NCBI RefSeq assembly: GCF_009857595.1 | Contig: NZ_WWCU01000024.1 | Location: 28,926-92,925, forward strand | Reading direction: 5' to 3' | DNA length: 64,000 bases | From: Pseudoduganella aquatica | GTDB lineage: Bacteria > Pseudomonadota > Gammaproteobacteria > Burkholderiales > Burkholderiaceae_D | Shown: one piece after another, positions 33,056 to 41,409 of the stretch | Layout of the letters: each line of letters begins with the position of its first letter | How positions within the stretch are numbered: position 1 is the stretch's first letter | Made by a program: the position numbers and the translations under genes | The notes under the pieces: generated by a model | Databases searched by the model: none | What the model saw: only the letters and a program-made list of their open reading frames with translations | Told to the model about the DNA's origin: nothing

Positions 33056-33947
33056 ATCGCCCATAGCAAGCCAGTTTCTGGCTTGATCGCGCCAGAATCA
33101 AGCAAGATTGCCGGATCGCCCCCACCGGCAGGCACGCGCAAGTGGCGGGCTAGAAGATGGCGATTGGCTGGCAATTTTTATTGGCCGCCACATCATTCAC
33201 GAGCAAAATAAAATCATATTCCATACCCTGGAGGATTACCGCCATGTATCTCTTGCACTGGGCGCAGTGGCGGAATTGGGATTGGGATTTTTCTCATTTA
33301 TAAGTTATCCGGCTTCCTGCGTGTTTCACGCAATGCGAATGAGGCTTTGAAAAAATCCATCGAAGGATTGGGGTAAAACACTTATTCGGCGCTTGCGCTA
33401 TTTGAAGCCCGCGTCTGACATTACGCGCTATTCATGCATTAGCCGTCCTGTTTGAATTGCCGTTGACGCATATGCATCTGCATCTGCATCTGCATCTGCA
33501 TCTGCATCTGCATTTTATCTTCCAGCCTACAGCAGCCATTGTGGCGAGTGCTTTGAGCGCCCGGGCTTTGCCGTATATGGTAGCCGATTACCGTTCAACT
33601 TTATATCGCCCGCCATCGATGGGAAATACCGTGCTATTTATTCAGTGCGGCTCTCTGGCCGCCGATGTTGTCATTCCTTATTCGATGATGGAATCGGTAG
33701 ATGAGGCATCTGGCCCCGTGCGGCGTTGCACCGGCGTGCGCCGCCACACTCAGTTTGGTGCGGCGAATGTGCTGATCGGGGTAAAACCGGGCAGCCAGTT
33801 GCCGGACCTGTTCGGCCGTCCGCAGACCGTGGAACACGGTCTATCTGAGCCTGGATCAGCCCGCGGAATTTATCAGGAATCTGCGCGAAAAGCTTTTCGT
33901 GACTGTTGGATAGAATTCAACAGTGTTAGAAAAGGCATACTACTGCA
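33056..33947. other. Gene-poor lower-GC stretch with possible coding relics
   Basis: About 890 bp with no confident gene. Short plus-strand pieces look once-coding: a frame at about 33170-33290 reading IHEQNKIIFHTLEDYRHVS and then AVAELGLGFFSF, continuing one frame over as KLSGFLRVSRNANEALKKS before a stop at about 33374. Another piece at 33829-33909 reads NTVYLSLDQPAEF then RNLREKLFVTVG. None has a start, ribosome site and full length together. The (GCATCT)6 repeat lies in the middle. I do not recognise the families. Confidence 0.5.
33474..33513. repeat. (GCATCT)6 hexanucleotide repeat
   Basis: Six perfect GCATCT copies plus a GCAT remainder. In one plus-strand frame it reads as alternating His-Leu. 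The period is a multiple of three, so copy-number change would alter length but not frame. Confidence 0.95.
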
Positions 33948-34445
33948 ATGAAACTTATTGCAGAAAAACGTTCGAGTAACGACAAGTACGACGTGCTCCG
34001 TTTCGTGCGCAACAACGGCAGCGCGACCGACACGCTGATGCCGCGCCAGGGTATCCTGCCGCACGATTTGATCCATTACGTGGTGGAATCCGCCCTGCCC
34101 TTGCGCCACGGTTTCCTGAGCCAGGTGGCGCTGGGCGCGGACGCGCAATTCGTGATGCAGACCGTGCACGACGCCAGCAACCCGGCGGTGCACCAGCAGG
34201 CGGCGCAAGTGGAAGCCATTGTGGAAGGCTTGCAGACCCAGCTCTGGTCGGGCAGTTTTGACTTGGACACCTTCCTGGAAGCCGCCAACAGCGCCTGCGC
34301 CGCGCGCGGTCACCCGCCGTTCGACCTGGCCGGCGTCGACGTGCATGCCTGCCTGTACCAGCGCGCTCAGGCGCTGCACGCCCAATGGCAGGAAATCCCC
34401 TTCCACCGCTCACTATCGCTCGATTTCAGCCCGCGCATGGTGTAA
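33948..34445 (+). CDS. Conserved hypothetical protein, 165 residues
   Basis: The product is a soluble, mostly helical protein without signal peptide or membrane segment. Features seen are RFVRNNGSATDT, LPHDLIHYVVESALPLRHGFL near residue 37 (split: LPHDLIHYVVE and LPLRHGFLSQV), and HDASNPAVHQQA. GC-rich codon use resumes at its start, unlike the preceding 0.9 kb. I do not recognise a characterised family. No obvious operon partner: the toxin-antitoxin pair begins 136 bp later with its own promoter. Confidence 0.8.
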   Translation: MKLIAEKRSSNDKYDVLRFVRNNGSATDTLMPRQGILPHDLIHYVVESALPLRHGFLSQVALGADAQFVMQTVHDASNPAVHQQAAQVEAIVEGLQTQLWSGSFDLDTFLEAANSACAARGHPPFDLAGVDVHACLYQRAQALHAQWQEIPFHRSLSLDFSPRMV

Positions 34446-34521
34446 GCCGAACGGATTTCCTTGAGCGCCGCGATGAATCAAGCGACTTTGATTCCGATCA
34501 AAAGCCGACGCAAAGCTGCAA

Positions 34522-34550
34522 TTGACGCTGGTATTTGCAAGTACTATCTT
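34522..34550 (+). promoter_or_regulatory. Sigma-70 promoter of the vapBC-type pair
   Basis: TTGACG (34522-34527) and TATCTT (34545-34550) are separated by exactly 17 bp, 31 bp before the antitoxin ATG. This placement excludes a longer antitoxin reading frame that would begin at 34522. Confidence 0.75.
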
Positions 34551-34581
34551 TACTAATGCCACCTCAGTAAAGAGGCCATCC

Positions 34582-34809
34582 ATGCCGACACTCAGCTCAA
34601 AGCGCCAAATAACGTTGCCTAAGGTTCTTTGTGACCGCTTGAATCTCAAACCGGGGGACTGCTTTTCCATTTGCGAGCACAAAGGCGAGATCACCCTCCT
34701 GAAGATGATTGATGGCAGTGGCTGGGGCGTCTTGCGGCACCTCAATGCGAAGGATGCCTGCTCTGACGAAGAATCACTGCTGGATGCGCTAGAAAACCCG
34801 CAAGTATAA
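34582..34809 (+). CDS. AbrB/MazE-type antitoxin (VapB-like)
   Basis: The 75-residue protein begins MPTLSSKRQITLPKVL with an LKPGD turn and GEITLLK strand, the swapped-hairpin AbrB DNA-binding fold (residues 1-45). The C-terminal 30 acidic residues would wrap around the toxin. The start is fixed by the promoter and an AGAGG ribosome site 6 bp upstream. It lies 7 bp before the PIN toxin gene and probably represses its own promoter. Confidence 0.88.
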   Translation: MPTLSSKRQITLPKVLCDRLNLKPGDCFSICEHKGEITLLKMIDGSGWGVLRHLNAKDACSDEESLLDALENPQV

Positions 34810-34816
34810 GCCCGGC

Positions 34817-35251
34817 ATGATCGCGCTTGATACCAACGTATTGCTGCGATACCTGCTTCACGACGATCCATTGCAAACCATTCAAACGAGCCGGCTGTTT
34901 GAAGACAATGATTGCATCCTGATCACAGACATCGTGCTTGCTGAAGCTGTGTGGACGCTGCGCGGCAAGCGCTACAACGCTCAGAAAGCCGAAATTGTGA
35001 CGGCCATCAATGCCCTGCTTCACAATCCAAAACTCGAATTTGAAAGCCGCGAATCCGTTTGGTCCGCGCTATTGGACTATGCGAACGCACCACCTGTCAT
35101 TACGCGATCAGGCGTACGCCATGTTGATTTTCAGGATGCCCTGATCATTCAAAAAGCTCAAGTCGTTATGGCAGCCTGGTCCGAGCCTTACGAGGCAACT
35201 TATACATTCGACCTTGCAGCGCAGTCACTGGAAGGGACGAAGGCGCCGTGA
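34817..35251 (+). CDS. PIN-domain ribonuclease toxin (VapC-like)
   Basis: The 144-residue protein starts MIALDTNVLLRYLLHDD with the first catalytic Asp, followed by ADIVLAE-like DIVLAEAVWTL (conserved Glu) and VDFQDALI (acidic pair) near residue 108. VapC toxins cleave tRNA or rRNA. Intact in length and motifs. The AT-balanced codon use resembles its antitoxin more than the flanking genes, suggesting acquisition. The stop lies in the loop of a hairpin shared with the convergent corA end. Confidence 0.9.
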   Translation: MIALDTNVLLRYLLHDDPLQTIQTSRLFEDNDCILITDIVLAEAVWTLRGKRYNAQKAEIVTAINALLHNPKLEFESRESVWSALLDYANAPPVITRSGVRHVDFQDALIIQKAQVVMAAWSEPYEATYTFDLAAQSLEGTKAP

Positions 35252-35262
35252 TGGCGCCTTCG
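35238..35262. terminator. Symmetric hairpin between vapC and corA ends
   Basis: A 10-bp perfect stem (CGAAGGCGCC/GGCGCCTTCG) with a 5-base loop lies at the junction of two convergent genes. No strong T-run on either strand, so termination is likely but unproven. Confidence 0.55.
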
Positions 35263-35269
35263 GGCAAAG

Positions 35270-36235
35270 TTATTTCAGCCAGCCGCGGTGGCGGAAGTAG
35301 AGGAAGGGGGCGATGGCGCTGGTGATCATCAGGCCCCAGGCCCAGGGATAGCCCAGCGCCCATTTCAATTCGGGGATATTGTCGAAGTTCATGCCGTAGA
35401 CGCTGGCGATCAGGGTCGGCGGCAGGAAGGCCACGCTGGCAACCGAGAAGATCTTGATGATCTTATTCTGGTTAATGTTAATGAAGCCGACCGTGGCGTC
35501 CATCAGGAAGTTGATTTTGTCGAACAGGAAGGACGTGTGACCGTCCAGCGATTCGATGTCGCGCAGAATCTGGCGCGCTTCTTCGAATTGCTCGGAATTG
35601 AGCAGGCGGCCGCGCATCAGGAAACTGACCGCGCGGCGCGTGTCCATCATGTTGCGGCGGATGCGGCCGTTCAAGTCTTCCTCATGAGCAATGGCGCTCA
35701 GCGCGTCGGCTGCGTCCCTGTCGGTGAATTCTTCCTGCAGCACGCGGCCGGATACTTCTTCCAGGTTCTGGTAGATGCCTTCCAGCGCGTCCGCCGAATA
35801 TTCGGCGTCGGTGGCGTACAGGTCCAGCAGCACGTCCATGTAGTCGGCGATGGAGCCGGGGCGCGAGCGGGCGCGCATGCGCACCAGGCGGAACACCGGC
35901 AGGTCGTCCGTATGGACCGAAAACAGCATTTTCTTGGCCAGGATGAAGGCCACGGTGACGATGCGCGAAGGGCCGTCGTCTTCTTCCAGCAGGAAGTCGG
36001 TGCGCAGGTGCAGGTCGCCGTTTTCCGCTTCGTAATAGCGGGCCGAGGCTTCAATGTCCTTGACTTCGTCTTCGCCCGGCAGCGTTACGCCGTAAATGGC
36101 TTTGACCCAGGCACGCTCGTCGTCGTTCGGGTCGGTCAGGTCGACCCAGACGGGTTCGAGCTTTTCCAGGTCTTCACGGGATTCGATGGGAACCTGGTTG
36201 AGACGGCCATTTTGCAGAACGAAGACATTAATCAT
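35270..36235 (-). CDS. corA: Magnesium/cobalt transporter CorA
   Basis: The 321-residue protein has a long cytoplasmic N-terminal domain, two C-terminal membrane helices (FSVASVAFLPPTLIASVYGM and WGLMITSAIAPFLYF) and the GMNFDNIPEL loop that carries the GMN selectivity motif. The start at 36235 (MINVFVLQNGR) is preferred; a longer frame adds a non-conserved stretch. It passively imports Mg2+ across the inner membrane. Confidence 0.94.
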   Translation of the reverse strand: MINVFVLQNGRLNQVPIESREDLEKLEPVWVDLTDPNDDERAWVKAIYGVTLPGEDEVKDIEASARYYEAENGDLHLRTDFLLEEDDGPSRIVTVAFILAKKMLFSVHTDDLPVFRLVRMRARSRPGSIADYMDVLLDLYATDAEYSADALEGIYQNLEEVSGRVLQEEFTDRDAADALSAIAHEEDLNGRIRRNMMDTRRAVSFLMRGRLLNSEQFEEARQILRDIESLDGHTSFLFDKINFLMDATVGFININQNKIIKIFSVASVAFLPPTLIASVYGMNFDNIPELKWALGYPWAWGLMITSAIAPFLYFRHRGWLK

Positions 36236-36346
36236 AGGCACTCTCAGCCAGCGGTGGGTCCAGGCGCTCACAAGCGCAGAAAACGAAACAGCGCAAGTGT
36301 ACTCGCAAGGCCTTTTTTAGGCCACCTTTGCTTGCTGTTTTTTGCC

Positions 36347-36739
36347 CTAGCGGGCGGCCTTTTCTATCATTTTCACGCGTAAATCCTGCGGTGCAGCATC
36401 GGCCGGGTCCGGCTTGGGCGCGCGGGGGGCTTCCATGCCCTTTGTTTCATGCACGACAACGTTTTTCGTGGTGGGGTTGGCGGCACTGCATTCGGTGTCG
36501 GAGAACACGGTTTTGCCGTCGATCACGCAGCGGCGCAGCTGGTTGCCGGGTGCGGAAGACGGCACGGCGCGCGCCGCCGAGGCTGCGGCCGGGCTTTTGC
36601 CGGCCAGCCTGGCCAGGCCTTCGGCGAACAGGTTGCGCTCGTAGCGCATGGAGAAAATCGCCGCCATCGCCAGGGCGGCCACGCCCGCCATCAACACCGC
36701 CACCAAGATCAAACTGATACCGCGCTGACGATGCCGCAT
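36347..36739 (-). CDS. Single-pass membrane protein with short C-terminal domain, unknown function
   Basis: The 130-residue protein has a basic start (MRHRQRG), one hydrophobic helix (residues 9-30), an Ala/Pro linker, and a small motif RRCVIDGKTVFSDTEC with two cysteines, resembling the core of DUF4124-type periplasmic domains (C-x-DG-x-x-Y/F-SD-x-x-C). The rest is Pro/Lys-rich. Position between corA and mtgA gives no functional clue. Confidence 0.75.
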   Translation of the reverse strand: MRHRQRGISLILVAVLMAGVAALAMAAIFSMRYERNLFAEGLARLAGKSPAAASAARAVPSSAPGNQLRRCVIDGKTVFSDTECSAANPTTKNVVVHETKGMEAPRAPKPDPADAAPQDLRVKMIEKAAR

Positions 36740-36774
36740 GCCGCCTCCCGGGCTAAATAATGCTTTATGGTAAC

Positions 36775-37497
36775 TCAGGGGAGTTCAGCCGACCCCATGC
36801 GCTTCAAAATAACGCCGGTGCGGCGCGCCAGGTAGTTGGAATCGCGGTGGCTGTCATAGAAACGGGGATTGGGCAGCATGACGGCCAGCTTGGCGGCTTG
36901 GGCCGCGCCCAGCCTGGACGCGCTGATGCCGTAGTAGTGCTTGGCCGCCGCCTCGGCGCCGAAGATGCCTTTGCCGAACTCCACCACGTTCAGGTAGATC
37001 TCGAAAATGCGCTCCTTGTCCATCAGCGCTTCCAGCATATACGTAATGATAAGCTCCTGGCCCTTGCGCAGATAGCTGCGCGAGCCGGACAGGAAGAGAT
37101 TCTTCGCCAGCTGCTGGGTAATGGTGGAGCCGCCGGACACCACCTTTTTCTTCTTGTTGTTCTTCTCGTAGGCTTTTTGCAGCGCCTCCCAGTCCACGCC
37201 CTCATGTTCCGAGAAATTGGCGTCTTCGGACGCGATAATCGCCCTTTTCAGGTTCCCCGAGATGCGCGCGTAAGGCACCCACTGCTGCTGGATATTGGCC
37301 TTGGGATTGACCTCCTGCAAGGCCTCGCGCTGGGCGCGCATAAACGACGTGGTGGTGGGGTTATGGCCCACCCACCACCAGATCTGCACCAGGAAATACA
37401 GCTGCACCAGGACGAACAGCAGCACCGGGGCGATGAAGATCCACTTCACCCACCACCATTTGCCGCGCGCAGCACCCGCTTTGCGCGCTTTTGTCAT
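36775..37497 (-). CDS. mtgA: Monofunctional peptidoglycan glycosyltransferase
   Basis: The 240-residue GT51 enzyme has one N-terminal membrane helix (residues 15-35), the catalytic EDANFSEHEGVDWEAL (Glu), GGSTITQQLAKNLFLS, KGQELI and the second Glu region ERIFEIYLNVVEFG. It polymerises lipid II into glycan strands. It overlaps the aroE stop by ATGA. Confidence 0.95.
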   Translation of the reverse strand: MTKARKAGAARGKWWWVKWIFIAPVLLFVLVQLYFLVQIWWWVGHNPTTTSFMRAQREALQEVNPKANIQQQWVPYARISGNLKRAIIASEDANFSEHEGVDWEALQKAYEKNNKKKKVVSGGSTITQQLAKNLFLSGSRSYLRKGQELIITYMLEALMDKERIFEIYLNVVEFGKGIFGAEAAAKHYYGISASRLGAAQAAKLAVMLPNPRFYDSHRDSNYLARRTGVILKRMGSAELP

Positions 37498-38312
37498 AGT
37501 TTTGAACGCAGTTGGGCCAGCAGCTCCGTGGTTTGCGGACGCACGCCGCGCCAGGCCATAAAGGCCTCGGCCGCCTGCTCCACCAGCATACCCAGGCCAT
37601 CGCGCACGATCGCGCCGTGATCTGCAGCGAACTGCATGAAAACCGTCGGCTCTTTGCCGTACATCATATCCAGCGCCAGGGTGCCGGGACCGAACACCTC
37701 GGCCGGCACCGGCGGCAGGTCCGACTGCAGGCTGGCCGAGGTGGCGTTGATGACAATGTCATACTGGCCGCGCGGCGCCTCGTAGCCGCAGGCGGACAAG
37801 GCCGCGCCGCCGGACAGGGCGGCAAACTGCGCCACCAGCGCCTCGGCGGTGGCGACGGTGCGGTTGGCGATGGTGAGCTGGGACGGGTGGTGCTCCAGCA
37901 GCGGCAGCACGGCGCCGCGCGCGGCGCCGCCGGCTCCCAGCAGCAGCACGCGCTTGCCGGTGATGGGCACGCCGGCGTTGCCGACGATGTCGTTCACCAG
38001 GCCCGCGCCGTCGGTGTTGTCGCCTATGGTGCCGTCGTCGGTGAACAGCAGGGTGTTGACGGCGCCGGCCGCCTGCGCGCGCATGGTGAGCGCGCCGCAC
38101 AGCTTGTGGGCTTCCAGCTTGAAGGGCACGGTGACGTTGGCGCCCTTGCCGCCTTCGGCCACGAAGGCGCGCACGGCGGCCGGGAAGCCGTCCAGCGGCG
38201 CCAGCCGCTTTTCATAAGTCAGCTGCTGGCCGGTCTGCAGCGCGTAGGCGGCGTGGATGTCGGGCGATTTGCTATGGCCGATGGGGTTGCCGAAGACGCA
38301 GTACTTGTCCAT
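37494..38312 (-). CDS. aroE: Shikimate dehydrogenase
   Basis: The 272-residue protein has GNPIGHSKSPDIHAAYA near the start, the catalytic Lys in ANVTVPFKLEA, NTDGAGLVNDI, and LLLGAGGAARGAVLPLL for NADP binding. It reduces 3-dehydroshikimate. mtgA follows with an ATGA overlap, and the TonB-like gene ends 3 bp before its ATG. Confidence 0.95.
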   Translation of the reverse strand: MDKYCVFGNPIGHSKSPDIHAAYALQTGQQLTYEKRLAPLDGFPAAVRAFVAEGGKGANVTVPFKLEAHKLCGALTMRAQAAGAVNTLLFTDDGTIGDNTDGAGLVNDIVGNAGVPITGKRVLLLGAGGAARGAVLPLLEHHPSQLTIANRTVATAEALVAQFAALSGGAALSACGYEAPRGQYDIVINATSASLQSDLPPVPAEVFGPGTLALDMMYGKEPTVFMQFAADHGAIVRDGLGMLVEQAAEAFMAWRGVRPQTTELLAQLRSKL

Positions 38313-38315
38313 TTT

Positions 38316-39200
38316 TTAATTTGTTCCACTCAAGTTGGATTCCAGTTTTTCTTCCCGGGTGAATTTAAAACGGGTGATGATGACCCACAGGTCGTCGCGC
38401 TCGCTGGACAACATATTCGGCGGGAACTTGCCGAAGGGCGCGGCGCGGCGCACGATGCGCAGCGCCGCCTCGTCCAGCGCGTCGTTGCCGGAGCTTTTCT
38501 CCACGCGCACGCCGCCTTCCTTCTCGTAGATGGTGCCGTCCTGGAAGATGGGGATGTAGACCACCAGCTCGCCGTACAGCTTGCGGCCGTTCTTCTGCGG
38601 GAAGTTCAGCGTGCCCACCTCCTCCACCTTGCGCTGCAGGCGCTGGTAGTACATGGCGTAGCCCACTTCGCGCGTGCTGGGGGTGATGAAGGTTTTCTTG
38701 GGCCGCTTGTTCTGGTCGTCGATGGTCTGGGTGATCTCGGCGGCCATGCGGGCGATGGCCTTGCTGCTTTCCAGCAGGTCGGCGCCGGTGGGCATGGGGT
38801 CGGGCTTGGCTTTTTCCGTGACCGGGGCGGCCGTGAGCGGATTGGGCTTGACGGCCTGGGTCAGCAGCTTGCGCTGGGTTTCCTCCAGCTCGGCGATGCG
38901 GCGCTTGGTGGCTTTGACGCTTTCGCCGGTTTCGTTCTTGCGCATGTCCGGCAGCGGCGACTTGGCGCGGCCGGCGTCGGCCTTGCCGCCGCCGTCGAGG
39001 TTGGCCTGCGCCAGGGCGTCGGCCTTCAGCGGCGCCTTGTCGTGCTTGGCGTTCACCAGGATGACTTCCAGGCCGGGGTCGGCCGGCTCGATCTTGAAGC
39101 TTTTCGGCGCCACGAAGGTCACGGCCAGCAATAGGCCATGCGCCAGCAGGGAGAAGCCAGTTGCGAAATACAGGAAGCGGTTTTCTTGGAAAGACTTCAC
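38316..39200 (-). CDS. TonB-like energy transducer protein
   Basis: The protein has a cytoplasmic start (KSFQENRFLYF), one membrane helix (about residues 10-30, SLLAHGLLLAVTF), a long polar Ala/Lys/Pro linker and a C-terminal TonB-type domain (LYGELVVYIPIFQDG then VEKSSGNDALDEAALRIVRR, cut as VEKSSGNDALDEAAL). I place the start at the GTG at 39200; an in-frame GTG at 39233 would add 11 residues. Neither has a strong ribosome site. It may energise an outer-membrane transporter, but no ExbBD or receptor is nearby. It is next to aroE, as in related genomes. Confidence 0.8.
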   Translation of the reverse strand: MKSFQENRFLYFATGFSLLAHGLLLAVTFVAPKSFKIEPADPGLEVILVNAKHDKAPLKADALAQANLDGGGKADAGRAKSPLPDMRKNETGESVKATKRRIAELEETQRKLLTQAVKPNPLTAAPVTEKAKPDPMPTGADLLESSKAIARMAAEITQTIDDQNKRPKKTFITPSTREVGYAMYYQRLQRKVEEVGTLNFPQKNGRKLYGELVVYIPIFQDGTIYEKEGGVRVEKSSGNDALDEAALRIVRRAAPFGKFPPNMLSSERDDLWVIITRFKFTREEKLESNLSGTN

Positions 39201-39258
39201 GCAGGAACCATCGGCAACATCTAAGGATTGCACATTCTACGACATGCGGCGGCGCATT

Positions 39259-39297
39259 GGCGGGTTACGCGGGCTGCGCCCGCTAACCCGCCCTACG
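39259..39297. repeat. REP-like palindrome, copy 5
   Basis: GGCGGGTTAC and CTAACCCGCC arms, inner GCGGGC/GCCCGC stem, CTAC tail on the right. Located between the TonB-like gene and the RNase gene stop. Confidence 0.85.
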
Positions 39298-39337
39298 CTT
39301 GCGGCGGCGAACGTTGCAACGCGGGCGGCCCGGCGGC

Positions 39338-41407
39338 TTACGCGCCCTGCTCCGGCGCCGGCTCGGTGACGGCGGTTTCGCTGGCGAGGTCGGCCACTTC
39401 GGCCTGCTCGTCGGCGGGAGCTGCCGCGTCGGCCAGCGCTTGCTCGTGCTCGGCCGGCGTATCTTCCTCTTCCTCGTAGTCCAGCTCGGCGTCCGCCGCG
39501 GCCGGGGCCGTCACGATTTCGAGCAGGCGCGCTTCCACGCTCAGGTCCACTTCATCCCAGCGCAGGATGTCGAGCTTGACCTGGGCGCCGCGCGCGGCGG
39601 GCGGCATGCCGGCCAGGCGGATGATGAGGGGAATGTCGGACAGGCGCAACACTTCGTCCTTGAGCACCACCGCTTCCACCTGGCGCTGCTCCTGCTGGCC
39701 CAGCCAGCGCAGGCACCAGTAGCGCTCCATATTGCTCTGGTGGTCGTTGTAGGCCGAGTAGGCCGCGTCGAACTGGGACACGATGGCAAACAGGTTGGCG
39801 TCCTTGTGCTTGAACGGCGCCACGAAGGGCGCAGCCACGCCCTTCTCGGCCACGGCCAGGATCTGCCACTGATTCACCAGGTCGGTGTAGCGGCGCAGCG
39901 GCGAGGTGCTCCAAGCGTACTGGTCCACGCCCAGGCCCTGGTGCGGCGCGGCGTGCGTGAGCATGCGCACCTGCATCTTGGCGGCCCAGCCGCCCACGCC
40001 CTGGCCCTGGCTGCGGTAGATGCCGGGCACGCCGTGGTCGTGCATCAGCTTGCCCCAGGTGCTGTTGGCGAAGATCATCAGCTCGGCGACGATCTTGTCC
40101 AGCGGCGCGCCGCGCTTGCGGCGGGTGACCGTCACCACGTCGTCTTCAACGTAGAAGTTGTAGTCCACGCGGTTGTTCTGCTCGGGCTTCAGGCCGAAGC
40201 CTTCGCGCTTGAGCATGCGCGCCGCTTCGAGCTGCAGCGCCCATTTCCACAGCAGGCCCAACTCGGCCTTGCGCGGATACTCGCCCTCGCCGCTGGCCAG
40301 GGTTTCTTCGTTGACCAGCTCGTCCAGCGTGTTGTGGCGCAGGTTGTTGGCGATGGGCACCAGCTCGGCGCGCGTTTCGGTGCTGACCACGCTCCAGTCG
40401 GCCGGGTCCAGCGTGGCGTACAGCGACAGCGCCGGGCAGGTCTTGCCTTCGGCCAGGGTGTAGGCTTCCACGATGCTGTCCGGCAGCATGGTGATTTTGT
40501 CGCCCGGCATGTAGACGGTGGACATGCGCGCGCGCGCCATCTTGTCGACCGCGTCGTCCGGACGGATGCCCAGGCCGGGCGCGGCGATGTGGATGCCGAC
40601 CTTGACCTTGCCGTCTTCCAGGTGGGTAACGGAGAAGGCGTCGTCGATCTCGGTGGTGGTGACGTCGTCGATGGAGAACGCTTCCACGGCGGCCAGCGGC
40701 AGCTTGGCCGGCACGGCCGGCACCGGCACGTCCGGGAAGCCCGCGCCCTTGGGGAAGTTCTCGAACAGGAACTTGGACATGTGCAAGTCCTTCGGCGAGG
40801 CGATGCCGCCCGCCGCCAGCATCAGGCGCTGCGGGCTTTGGTGCGTTTCATTGCAGGCCGCTTCCAGCGCCTTGTATTCGATGGTGTTCTTGTCCGGCTT
40901 GAACAGCAGCTGCTGCACGATGGACTTCATGCTCTCGGGCAGCTGCCCGGCTTTCAGTTCTTCCACGTACTGGGCCTGGATCACGGCCTGCTGCTTTTTC
41001 TTTTCGATGCCGGCCAGCGCGGCGCGCAGCGACTGCTCGGGCGCCTTCTTGTAGCGGCCGCGGCCCTTCTTGTAGAAATAGATGGGCGCGTTGTGCAGGC
41101 CCAGGATCAGGCCGGCCGCTTCGTGCGGCAGCGGCGCGTGGCCGAAGTATTCGGCGCCCAGCTCGGCAAAGCCGAACTCGTCCTCGCCCGCCACTTCCCA
41201 CAGGAACTCCAGGTCCAGTTCGGCGGCCACCGCCTTGGCCTGCTCCAGCAGTTCGGCCGGGGCCGGCTTTTCGTACTGCAGCAGCACGTCCTTGGCCTTG
41301 ACCTTGTTGCGCTTGCCGCTGGCCATTTCAATCTGGTAAGCCTCGCCCGCGTGGGACATGACGGAGCCGACTTTGAAATCGCCGGATTCTTCGAAAAATA
41401 CGTTCAT
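39338..41407 (-). CDS. RNB-domain (RNase II/R family) exoribonuclease
   Basis: The 689-residue protein has an RNB catalytic region around residues 245-560 with IDDVTTTEIDDAFSVTHL (acidic metal ligands, DDAFS), HIAAPGLGI, STVYMPGDKITMLP and the late YAWSTSPLRRYTDLVNQ. It starts with a 60-residue domain (VGSVMSHAGEAYQIE) that is not a classical double cold-shock module. It ends with a 45-residue acidic Ala/Glu tail rather than a recognisable S1 domain of RNase R length. 3'-to-5' RNA degradation is inferred from the RNB domain. The shorter architecture suggests it is a distinct betaproteobacterial RNase II-like type. Confidence 0.88.
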   Translation of the reverse strand: MNVFFEESGDFKVGSVMSHAGEAYQIEMASGKRNKVKAKDVLLQYEKPAPAELLEQAKAVAAELDLEFLWEVAGEDEFGFAELGAEYFGHAPLPHEAAGLILGLHNAPIYFYKKGRGRYKKAPEQSLRAALAGIEKKKQQAVIQAQYVEELKAGQLPESMKSIVQQLLFKPDKNTIEYKALEAACNETHQSPQRLMLAAGGIASPKDLHMSKFLFENFPKGAGFPDVPVPAVPAKLPLAAVEAFSIDDVTTTEIDDAFSVTHLEDGKVKVGIHIAAPGLGIRPDDAVDKMARARMSTVYMPGDKITMLPDSIVEAYTLAEGKTCPALSLYATLDPADWSVVSTETRAELVPIANNLRHNTLDELVNEETLASGEGEYPRKAELGLLWKWALQLEAARMLKREGFGLKPEQNNRVDYNFYVEDDVVTVTRRKRGAPLDKIVAELMIFANSTWGKLMHDHGVPGIYRSQGQGVGGWAAKMQVRMLTHAAPHQGLGVDQYAWSTSPLRRYTDLVNQWQILAVAEKGVAAPFVAPFKHKDANLFAIVSQFDAAYSAYNDHQSNMERYWCLRWLGQQEQRQVEAVVLKDEVLRLSDIPLIIRLAGMPPAARGAQVKLDILRWDEVDLSVEARLLEIVTAPAAADAELDYEEEEDTPAEHEQALADAAAPADEQAEVADLASETAVTEPAPEQGA

Positions 41408-41409
41408 TA

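Noticed and set aside
33457..33951. Open frame containing the His-Leu repeat
   Set aside because: It would start at TTG with no ribosome site; the His-Leu part is only the (GCATCT)6 repeat and the rest shows no consistent fold pattern.
34522..34581. Longer start for the AbrB-type antitoxin
   Set aside because: These bases hold the -35 and -10 of its promoter; the ATG at 34582 has a ribosome site and matches family starts.
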